Virus record (IMG/VR): IMGVR_UViG_3300048582_000255
Location: 1 to 39,440 of that record
Length of the DNA stretch: 39,440 nucleotides
From: a virus
Reading direction: 5' to 3' (one strand)
This document shows, in pieces, positions 8,026 through 14,034 of the stretch (position 1 is the first letter of the stretch; every line of letters begins with the position of its first letter). The notes beneath the pieces are model-generated. The model was not told the DNA's origin and ran no database searches. It saw only the letters and a list, made by a program, of their open reading frames with translations. A program made the translations under genes and the position numbers.

Positions 8026-8251
8026 CCTGAGAATTCTCTTTTTTGGTTATTTCCTCAATATGTGGGTAGCCTTGCTTAACCAATTGAGCGGCACGTGATA
8101 GTGACATTGTTTTGAAATTAACTTCTCCGTGTTTGGTTATGATCCTGGAAGAAAGTTGTTTTTCTAGTCCAACTATTCTATATCGTTGTGCCGTTTCAGA
8201 GGGAAGCAAGGAATTAAATTGCTTGCTTCCCAAATACTTCGGCTTACTCAT
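8006..8251 (-). CDS. Hypothetical small virion or assembly protein
   Basis: An 81-aa basic protein immediately after the tail-tube candidate, ending KKENSQDESTGN. Its last 20 nt overlap the next gene in another frame, just after a run of six A (ACC AAA AAA). This position, behind a tail tube, is where siphophages keep tail-assembly chaperones. The homology itself is not recognisable. Confidence 0.55.
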   Translation of the reverse strand: MSKPKYLGSKQFNSLLPSETAQRYRIVGLEKQLSSRIITKHGEVNFKTMSLSRAAQLVKQGYPHIEEITKKENSQDESTGN

Positions 8252-8259
8252 GGCAGAGA

Positions 8260-8784
8260 TTAAGGAGCTACAGGAAGCGTTCCAGTATAAATTAATGCTA
8301 CTTCACCAGTGTGAGCCATGAACTGTGAAGTCCACTCACTTGCTGTATCTGGTCCCATACCTGTTGTACCTTCAGCAGTCTCAATTTTAACAGGTGAACC
8401 TTTCCATCCCATTACTTTCTTTTGACCGTTTTTGGTCTCAACTACAGCAATTGCACACATATTTGCATGCTTGTTGAACCACTCAGCAACACCAACTGTG
8501 TTTGCTTTTTTGAAGTCCAAGGTTTGTTGAATGGATTTAGATCCATCTACTCCAACAAGTGTATCCTTCACCTCACCTGTTTTTGTGATAATATCGAACT
8601 CAGCGAAATACTTTCCAGTTTTCGGTACGATGTTACCATCTAAGGTGATAGAGTCATCAACTCCTGTTGTAGCCAAACGATCTGGCCACGTTTCAACATC
8701 ACATTCACAAATCAAGTGAATGCGCGTTTTGATTCCTGGGATGTTTTTTTCTCCACAGTTGTGGATTGAACTTTGAATATCCAT
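8260..8784 (-). CDS. Tail tube (major tail) protein candidate
   Basis: A 174-aa, beta-rich protein with no membrane segment. It contains GKYFAEFDIITKTGEVKDT and HANMCAIAVVETKNGQKKVMG, and ends with SQFMAHTGEVALIYTGTLP. This pattern of alternating strands ending in an xYTG-type segment resembles major tail or tube subunits of Bacteroidota siphophages as I know them. Its place in the head operon after the capsid gene fits. A different virion subunit is possible. Confidence 0.45.
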   Translation of the reverse strand: MDIQSSIHNCGEKNIPGIKTRIHLICECDVETWPDRLATTGVDDSITLDGNIVPKTGKYFAEFDIITKTGEVKDTLVGVDGSKSIQQTLDFKKANTVGVAEWFNKHANMCAIAVVETKNGQKKVMGWKGSPVKIETAEGTTGMGPDTASEWTSQFMAHTGEVALIYTGTLPVAP

Positions 8785-8811
8785 GATTTTAAGGGTATTA
8801 AAAGGGGTTAA

Positions 8812-9192
8812 TTACTCTGTTACTTCTTCGATTGAACCTGCACGCATTTCAATCAATGCTTCCATTGCTTTTGAATCTTTCAACAAATCAGCTGCAGCAA
8901 CTTTTTCACCATTGAAAACGATGTGGAATCTACCTTTCTTGAAGCGGTATTCTTTTTTCGTTTTGTTGGATTTGTATGTTCCTGGTACTTCTTTGGTAAC
9001 AGCTGCAATGGTTTCTTTTTGTGCTGCCAATTCAAGTTTCAAGGCTTCCACCTCTTCCAAAGCTTCTTCCAAAACCTTGTTTTTTCCAGCCTTTGTTTTC
9101 AAATCAGCATTTTCTGATTTCAAAGCTGCATTTTCTTTTGTCAATTCTTGCACTTGCGCAAGAGCTTGATCTAATGTGATTTCTTCAGCCAT
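8812..9192 (-). CDS. Coiled-coil virion-associated protein
   Basis: A 126-aa protein. Residues 1-60 form a clear heptad-repeat coiled coil (LAQVQELTKENAALKSENADLK...). The rest is a small basic/beta region (YRFKKGRFHIVFNGEKVAAADLL). It sits directly after the major capsid gene, so a head decoration or maturation role is plausible, but no family is recognised. Confidence 0.6.
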   Translation of the reverse strand: MAEEITLDQALAQVQELTKENAALKSENADLKTKAGKNKVLEEALEEVEALKLELAAQKETIAAVTKEVPGTYKSNKTKKEYRFKKGRFHIVFNGEKVAAADLLKDSKAMEALIEMRAGSIEEVTE

Positions 9193-9248
9193 TTTTGCTA
9201 AAATTTATTTGATTAAAAATGAGGGAGTATATTTCAACTCCCATTGAA

Positions 9249-10352
9249 TTACTCTTGATCGTTCACGTAAACTTCAGCCAACGTTTTGAATCCGTAACCA
9301 CGAACGAAATCAGCCAATAAGTTAACTACACGCTTTTCTTGTTGAACATCCATGCTATTTGGTGTATAGATTTTATCGTAACCAACTACCATGTTTCCAA
9401 CTGGTGTAGTCATGATTCTATTTTTACCAGCAAAAGCATCTAATCCAACTACTTCGATGTCGTAGTAATCAAGTTTCAAGTTTCCTTTAGACATTGGATC
9501 ATTGGTAGAACCAAACAATGCACGGTAGTTTTTATGGTAAAAACGAGCATTTGTTTTGTTCATGAAGAGGTGCTTACAGTTTTTCAACACTTTGTCATCG
9601 ATGCTATCTAAGAACAACTCAGTTTTTTCAACTGCATTTGATACAGTAATTGCTCCAGTTACAATCTCATCAAGATTTGTAGCTGTAATTTCATTTTCAA
9701 CAATCGTTAAGATTCCGTTTGCTCCATCAATTGAAGCACCAGCAGTACCAGGAGTAGGTGCAGCGTGTACACCTTGAGCAGATTGAATATTTAATTCTTC
9801 AATCACTTGTGGCATGATGTGTTGCTCCATGATGTAGCGAACCAATGGCCAATCTTTACGAAGTAACGTTTCATCACCCATGAAGTTTAAGTATCCATCA
9901 AAAACCTCGTCGATGTTGTCAATAGTAAAATCAATCTTTTGGTGGAAAGCCTCGTTGATGTAAGGTTCAAATGCTACCTCACCTTTTGGAGTCCACGCTT
10001 TTTGCCAAGGTTGCAATACCTCTGTGCTGGATGAATTAAGGAAGGAGAATTTACCTCGAACACCTGATTTTTTGAACATGTATTGCTCAAACTCAAGTTG
10101 CTGCATTGCACGTTTCCATATGTCGCGCAAATTGTAACCTGTGTGAATGTATTCATTCAACTGAGATGCTACCTCAGATACATCCAATCCTGCTGCAAAC
10201 GAACCCTTTGGTTTTTTTACCAAAAGTGTTAACACAACTGCTACTGCTCCGAATGTTAATGGCTCAAAACCAACGGCCATTCCGATAAATGCCGATACTG
10301 TGAACACAATAGCCAAGGCTAATGTCATTCCGATTAATGCTAATCTTTTCAC
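9249..10352 (-). CDS. Major capsid protein with hydrophobic N-terminal extension
   Basis: A 367-aa protein placed after the protease and scaffold-like genes, as HK97-type capsid subunits are. The C-terminal half has a typical capsid pattern (LFMNKTNARFYHKNYRALFG, YDIEVVGLDAFAGKNRI, GYDKIYTPNSMDV, NLLADFVRGYGF). Unusually, residues 1-46 form two hydrophobic segments (LALIGMTLALAIVFTVSAFI and TFGAVAVVLTLLV) followed by KKPKGSFAAG. This looks like a membrane-spanning or removable leader. The S49 protease encoded upstream could cleave it. Confidence 0.7.
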   Translation of the reverse strand: MKRLALIGMTLALAIVFTVSAFIGMAVGFEPLTFGAVAVVLTLLVKKPKGSFAAGLDVSEVASQLNEYIHTGYNLRDIWKRAMQQLEFEQYMFKKSGVRGKFSFLNSSSTEVLQPWQKAWTPKGEVAFEPYINEAFHQKIDFTIDNIDEVFDGYLNFMGDETLLRKDWPLVRYIMEQHIMPQVIEELNIQSAQGVHAAPTPGTAGASIDGANGILTIVENEITATNLDEIVTGAITVSNAVEKTELFLDSIDDKVLKNCKHLFMNKTNARFYHKNYRALFGSTNDPMSKGNLKLDYYDIEVVGLDAFAGKNRIMTTPVGNMVVGYDKIYTPNSMDVQQEKRVVNLLADFVRGYGFKTLAEVYVNDQE

Positions 10353-10376
10353 TGTTTCTTAAAATTAAAAGGTGAA

Positions 10377-10853
10377 TTAATTACCTAAACTTTCATCAAT
10401 CAATTGATTGATTTTGTTGTTAGGATCTAAATAACTTGGAACTTTTTCACCGCCTTGGGTTTCTGTTCCATTTTGAGGTGCAGCAGTAGCCACTGGAGCT
10501 CCTGCACTTACTTCCAAATCATCGATTCGAGAGTTAACAGCCGCTAAGCCTTGATCTACTTTTTGCGTTAATGACTGAATAGCAGTCAAAAGCTCTTGAT
10601 TTGGGTTTTCTGTTGTAGCTTCAGCTGAAGCAGTAGCAGAAGCACCCCCGTTTTCTTGTACGTTGGCAGTTGCTTCAATTGGGTTAGGTAAAGCTGCTGC
10701 GATTGTTTCCAAATCTTCAGCAGATAATGCCTCACCAACATTCACATCACGACCAAGAATCGCACTGAATTTTGCGTGTTTCATTTTTGTATTTGTTTTT
10801 GGGTTAAACACCTTGAAGCCTAGCGTTTTTAGGCTGAAATTTTTAAAGTCCAT
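10377..10853 (-). CDS. Scaffold-like protein
   Basis: A 158-aa protein, low-complexity and rich in Ala, Gln, Asn and Glu in the middle. A predicted coiled coil (LTAIQSLTQKVDQGLAAVNSRIDDLEV) precedes a C-terminal tail KINQLIDESLGN. Composition, size and position between prohead protease and major capsid fit an assembly scaffold, which the protease would later remove. The start lies 1 nt after the protease stop. An internal ATG (MKHAKFS) is an alternative start. Confidence 0.5.
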   Translation of the reverse strand: MDFKNFSLKTLGFKVFNPKTNTKMKHAKFSAILGRDVNVGEALSAEDLETIAAALPNPIEATANVQENGGASATASAEATTENPNQELLTAIQSLTQKVDQGLAAVNSRIDDLEVSAGAPVATAAPQNGTETQGGEKVPSYLDPNNKINQLIDESLGN

Positions 10854-10854
10854 A

Positions 10855-11673
10855 TCACTGATTTATTAAGGTAAATGCTTCTTCTATTACATCATCTAAG
10901 CGCTTGATTCCATCAATCAGATTGAGTTTTATTCCTTCATCTGCCATCACATCTGCACCGCCAAAAACAGATTCATCCACCTGTGGCCTACCTAATAGAA
11001 TATCTTGATGAAATTGTTTGTTGAATGGATCTAGCAACTTTTCTTTGATAGGCTCTGTATCTCCATCCAATGCGGCACGGTATGCACCGTTTTTTTCAGT
11101 GGATTTGGTTGCATATACAGATACCAATTGATATTCAGCGCGTGAATTTTCGTTTGGCTTGTGGAAGCCCCACATGGTACCGATGGAACCAACGCGATCG
11201 GTTGGAGCTGAAGCATAAATCTTTGTGGCTTGAGATGCGATGTAATAAGCAGCCGATGCGCATACACCAGAGAAATGCACCAATACTGGTTTCTCATTTC
11301 TCAATTGTCTCATTGCTTCTGCTACGTGTGGCATGTGCGTTGCTTCACCACCTCCACTATCGATATCCAAAACCACTGCACCTACAGTAGGATCACTCTT
11401 TAATTGATTGAGAATTGATTCAAAAGATTTCATTCCCATGTCACCGCAATAATCATATTTGAGAATCATTCCGTAGATTTCAATTACAACTACACGTTGT
11501 TCCTGAGAACCGCCTCCACTCTTGTAGCCATGAATGCGTTGCTCGGTTGTGTAAATGGATAAATCAACATTATTCCCATTCAGGAAAGAAGTGATTACAG
11601 GTTGTAGAGCTACAGCCTCCGTTTCGGAAACCATCCATACGCCTTTTAAGATATCGCTGTATAAATTTGCCAT
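10855..11673 (-). CDS. Prohead protease, S49 (SppA/ClpP-like) family
   Basis: A 272-aa serine protease. GAVVLDIDSGGGEATHM is the oxyanion-strand motif, and SGVCASAAYYIAS carries the nucleophile Ser in the usual ASAAYY context. The Lys in VYATKSTEKNGAY is the likely general base. S49 enzymes process capsid and scaffold proteins in many phages. I place the start at 11673 (MANLYSDIL) because an in-frame ATG at 11688 lies inside the promoter -7 region. It is the first gene of the head operon, 4 nt downstream of a late promoter element. Confidence 0.85.
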   Translation of the reverse strand: MANLYSDILKGVWMVSETEAVALQPVITSFLNGNNVDLSIYTTEQRIHGYKSGGGSQEQRVVVIEIYGMILKYDYCGDMGMKSFESILNQLKSDPTVGAVVLDIDSGGGEATHMPHVAEAMRQLRNEKPVLVHFSGVCASAAYYIASQATKIYASAPTDRVGSIGTMWGFHKPNENSRAEYQLVSVYATKSTEKNGAYRAALDGDTEPIKEKLLDPFNKQFHQDILLGRPQVDESVFGGADVMADEGIKLNLIDGIKRLDDVIEEAFTLINQ

Positions 11674-11677
11674 ACCA

Positions 11678-11712
11678 CAAAATTCCATATATCAACGTGC
11701 GCGCGAAAGGAC
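11678..11712 (-). promoter_or_regulatory. Late promoter element A (head operon)
   Basis: Minus strand: GTCCTTT, a 20-bp spacer (11705-11686) with an alternating CGCGCGCACGT tract, then GAATTTTG (11685-11678), 4 nt before the protease ATG. It is the most diverged of four copies (TTT instead of TTG at the -33 position). It begins a few nt after the T-run of the preceding terminator. Confidence 0.7.
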
Positions 11713-11715
11713 ACT

Positions 11716-11743
11716 AAAAAAGCCGCACATTCTTGCACGGCTT
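11716..11743 (-). terminator. Rho-independent terminator before the head operon
   Basis: On the minus strand AAGCCG pairs with CGGCTT (11743-11738 with 11725-11720), extended by four inner pairs including two wobbles, and is followed by a run of T. It ends the transcript of the QLSLF gene at 11809-12318 and insulates late promoter A. Confidence 0.7.
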
Positions 11744-11808
11744 ATAAATAAGAAAACCTCTCAAGTGTGCTACTGTTGTGCAAGCATGAAAGGTGTATTA
11801 TTGGAATC

Positions 11809-12318
11809 CTAAGCAACGAATAAACTCAATTGCTCATATTCTTTCATTGTTGGGATCTTTTTAGGCATCTCCAAATTATCTTTTGATTTTCTATACCGGT
11901 AATACGATTTAACCAGCGTTTCAAATTTTACCATTTCTTCATCTATCTCATAAAACTTCATGAAACGAAGAATTCCATTATAGTAATCTCCTTTTACTTC
12001 ATATTGCATCGTAACGAAATCAAATAAGGTTTGGTGAAATAGATCATCTAGTCTACCATCTATTTGCCAGATGGTTTCATCATCTATTAAGAAGCGTCCA
12101 TGCTTTGCAGCTGTGGAACTCATGGAAATGATAAGTGAATCATTTAGATGTTTTTCTTCTTTGAGTGATACACTCTTGAAGTTTTCTTTGAAACTCTCAA
12201 AAATGATTGCTGAAATATGACACTTTCCAATCGATAATTTGAAAGGATCTACATCATGATTTTTGGCAATAAACTGCTTCAAATAACTTCTAATCGGAAT
12301 TGAACATGTTATTTCCAT
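11809..12318 (-). CDS. Hypothetical protein ending in a QLSLF clamp-binding motif
   Basis: A 169-aa protein, mostly helical and charged. The last residues are EQLSLFVA, the consensus eubacterial beta-sliding-clamp-binding pentapeptide (QL[SD]LF) at a C-terminus, where such motifs normally act. The gene sits beside the GTGCTA hexamer cluster and is driven by a promoter overlapping one repressor operator (12440-12450). This suggests a replication role or an interaction with the host replisome, perhaps as an origin-associated factor. No DNA-binding motif is clear. Confidence 0.65.
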   Translation of the reverse strand: MEITCSIPIRSYLKQFIAKNHDVDPFKLSIGKCHISAIIFESFKENFKSVSLKEEKHLNDSLIISMSSTAAKHGRFLIDDETIWQIDGRLDDLFHQTLFDFVTMQYEVKGDYYNGILRFMKFYEIDEEMVKFETLVKSYYRYRKSKDNLEMPKKIPTMKEYEQLSLFVA

Positions 12319-12416
12319 ATCTGGGCATTTAATTGGTTACATTTTCGCACCTTATTTTCTATTATTTTATACTCAAAAAGCATGTTTTTTGACGTTGAAA
12401 AAACAATAGTTGCCAT
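12309..12416 (-). CDS. Possible 35-aa leader or small protein
   Basis: An ATG at 12416 opens a 35-codon frame (MATIVFSTSKNMLFEYKII...) that ends 10 nt inside the start of the QLSLF gene, an arrangement allowing translational coupling. It lies directly downstream of the promoter at 12448. No homology is recognised and the composition is AT-driven, so it could be a chance frame. Confidence 0.3.
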   Translation of the reverse strand: MATIVFSTSKNMLFEYKIIENKVRKCNQLNAQIWK

Positions 12417-12439
12417 TTTTGAGACATTTTTTAAAAAAT

Positions 12440-12478
12440 AAGTGTTGCAAAAATACAAAAAACAAAAATCACGTGCAA
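12440..12478 (-). promoter_or_regulatory. Promoter with one repressor operator
   Basis: Minus strand: TTG (12478-12476), a 20-nt spacer and TATTTTTG (12455-12448), matching the Bacteroidota consensus. AAGTGTTGCAA at 12440-12450 is an exact reverse copy of the 11-bp operator and covers the -7 box, so the QLSLF gene should belong to the repressor regulon. Confidence 0.6.
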
Positions 12479-12493
12479 CAAAATGCAATTTTT

Positions 12494-12740
12494 GTGCTAC
12501 CCGTGCTACCGTGCTACCAAAAAGGGTTAAGTTTCTGATAATGAGAGGTAGCACGGTTAGCACGGTGTGCTAATTTGTGCTGTTTTGGTTAGCACAAATT
12601 AGCACGACCAACTAAAGATTTTTTCGACCGTGCTAATTTGTGCTAACTTGTGCTAACCTGTGCTAACTTCATAAAGTATTGATTTATATATATATAAGTA
12701 CTTTTTTATACTAAAAGTTAGCACGGTAGCACGGTAGCAC
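12494..12740. repeat. Cluster of 15 GTGCTA/TAGCAC hexamers, iteron-like
   Basis: GTGCTA starts at 12494, 12503, 12511, 12567, 12630, 12640, 12650 and 12660. TAGCAC starts at 12549, 12558, 12590, 12600, 12719, 12727 and 12735. Spacing within groups is 8-10 bp, with four copies exactly 10 bp apart. An AT-only stretch (12680-12715, with TATATATATAT) lies between the last two groups. Iterons plus an AT-rich segment are the layout of replication origins and of dense operator arrays. No gene fits here. Confidence 0.7.
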
Positions 12741-13095
12741 ACCTTTTTATAAATTTTTGAAAGTTGAAAAAAAAAATCTCAAAAATGCCGATTTTTAAAA
12801 ATTTAACAAGAGTGTTAAAAATTTAGGAATCCAAGAATGATTTTATAAAAAAACTGAAATTTTGGAAAAGGTTTTTGAATGGTTGTTGCAGGAATGTTGC
12901 GTTGATTTTTCTTTTGTTGAATTTGTGCAACAAAATGCAACAAATTGCAACGTAATTTTTTTGGCAGTTTCAGTTATTAGATTTAACATTGCAACGACAA
13001 ACAAAATCACAGGGTACAAATACATCCTGATTTATTATATTAACAACATGCCAGTGCTAAAGCGTTTTGGAGACGTATCTTTCTTCCCTGTGAAG
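12741..13095. other. AT-rich non-coding stretch with scattered TTGCAAC half-sites
   Basis: This stretch is very AT-rich with long A and T runs. Between about 12895 and 12955 it has several GTTGC/GCAAC motifs related to the repressor operator (for example TGCAAC repeated at 9-10 bp steps), and one more near 12990. I see no convincing gene; an open frame on the plus strand here is made largely of these repeats. It may be part of an origin or a weak operator array. Confidence 0.4.
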
Positions 13096-13127
13096 TTGTT
13101 TGTCAGGTTAGCATTGGCATATATTTG
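13096..13127 (+). promoter_or_regulatory. Bacteroidota-type promoter for the 89-aa gene
   Basis: TATATTTG (13120-13127) is a perfect -7 box. TTTG at 13099-13102 lies 17 nt upstream and TTG at 13096 lies 21 nt upstream. The ATG follows 7 nt after the -7 box, so the mRNA leader would be very short or absent. Confidence 0.6.
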
Positions 13128-13134
13128 AAAAGTT

Positions 13135-13404
13135 ATGACAGACGTAAAAGATTTAAGAGATCAAGCATTAGAAGATTTCAAGAAGAAGATGGATGCTCAC
13201 ATCTCATGCGATGAGCAAATCAAACTAATGAAAGGCCTAGAAATTCTAGTAGAGAATTTTGAGAATGGTGGAGTGCGTAAGTTCCAAGAAGAGTTGATGC
13301 GAATGAGTTTTGAATACCTGCACAAAGCCAGTGAGGAAACGGTAACAGAACACGATTGTATTTCGCTGTATATTTTGAATACAGCTTTCACACGAATGTT
13401 GTAA
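13135..13404 (+). CDS. Small acidic hypothetical protein
   Basis: An 89-aa, mostly helical, acidic protein (MTDVKDLRDQALEDFKKKMDAH...). No HTH or enzymatic motif is visible. It forms a single-gene unit with its own promoter and the terminator at 13453-13482, between the hexamer cluster and the tail operon. Its position just ahead of a late promoter would suit a late regulator or anti-host protein, but this is inference only. Confidence 0.65.
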   Translation: MTDVKDLRDQALEDFKKKMDAHISCDEQIKLMKGLEILVENFENGGVRKFQEELMRMSFEYLHKASEETVTEHDCISLYILNTAFTRML

Positions 13405-13452
13405 CTTTGAGCAACTTCTTTTACGAGTTGCTTGCATAGTTCTACAAATGAA

Positions 13453-13482
13453 AAGCCTGAGTGTAATGCTCAGGCTTTTTTT
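13453..13482 (+). terminator. Rho-independent terminator before the tail operon
   Basis: AAGCCTGAG (13453-13461) pairs with CTCAGGCTT across a 7-nt loop, followed by a T-run. It ends the 89-aa gene transcript. Late promoter B starts 4 nt after it. Confidence 0.85.
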
Positions 13483-13485
13483 ATT

Positions 13486-13520
13486 GTCCTTGCGCGCGCG
13501 CGTACGTATGTGGAAATTTG
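13486..13520 (+). promoter_or_regulatory. Late promoter element B (tail operon)
   Basis: GTCC then TTG (13490-13492), 20 bp of alternating purine-pyrimidine (CG repeats then TACGTATGTG), GAAATTTG (13513-13520), 4 nt, ATG at 13525. Spacer length and boxes match the other three copies. It resembles a Bacteroidota promoter with G for the first T of the -7 box. Confidence 0.75.
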
Positions 13521-13524
13521 TTTC

Positions 13525-14034
13525 ATGGCAACGTACAAAAATTTAAACGATTACATGCTGGAATTGGCTACCTTGAACAAGGGCATTCTGCATTCATCCA
13601 CTCAAAAAAGATTCTACACCATGAGCATGGAAGAGTTTGTTTTGGGTGTAGCCTCTGAGCTTCCTACAGCTGGAGAGAAGTGCAACATGATTATGATCAA
13701 GTTTCACAACAAATTACAACACACCACGCACACCTGGAACAACCTTCAGGTATTATTTTACATCGTAAAAAATTGCACCAACCAAACCGCTGAAGATGAA
13801 TTGGAGGCAATGGATGTTTGTGAAAATGTGCTGGATCAAATCTTGAACCGCATGAACTTTGATTCCTTAGAAGGGCATCCGTTGTTTGATGGTTCGTTTG
13901 ATGAAATTGATGATGTTACGATCGCTCCTGAAGAAATCTATTACAATGGAATCAAGTTCGTTGGTTGGAGCGCTTACCTTGAATTGAAAAATCAACGCAC
14001 TTTGTGTTATAATCCTAATGACTTCGAAGAATGA
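13525..14034 (+). CDS. Hypothetical tail-operon protein
   Basis: A 169-aa protein, helical in its first two thirds, with an acidic C-terminus (YNPNDFEE). The ATG at 13525 (MATYKNLNDYM) is chosen because an earlier in-frame ATG at 13432 precedes the terminator and late promoter. It is the first gene of the tail/fibre operon and its stop overlaps the next ATG (GAATGA). A tail-completion role is plausible by position; no family is recognised. Confidence 0.65.
   Translation: MATYKNLNDYMLELATLNKGILHSSTQKRFYTMSMEEFVLGVASELPTAGEKCNMIMIKFHNKLQHTTHTWNNLQVLFYIVKNCTNQTAEDELEAMDVCENVLDQILNRMNFDSLEGHPLFDGSFDEIDDVTIAPEEIYYNGIKFVGWSAYLELKNQRTLCYNPNDFEE

Noticed and set aside
12494-12740. A CRISPR array
   Set aside because: Repeat units are only hexamers in both orientations with 2-4 bp between them; no spacers of 20 bp or more and no cas genes.
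12862-13128. An 88-aa plus-strand frame before the 89-aa gene
   Set aside because: It lacks an ATG at its beginning (TTG), consists of operator-like repeats and AT-rich DNA, and contains the promoter of the next gene.
13135-13404. A phage sigma factor that could read the late promoters
   Set aside because: The 89-aa product has no region 2 or 4 motif, and no other protein in the window looks like a sigma factor.
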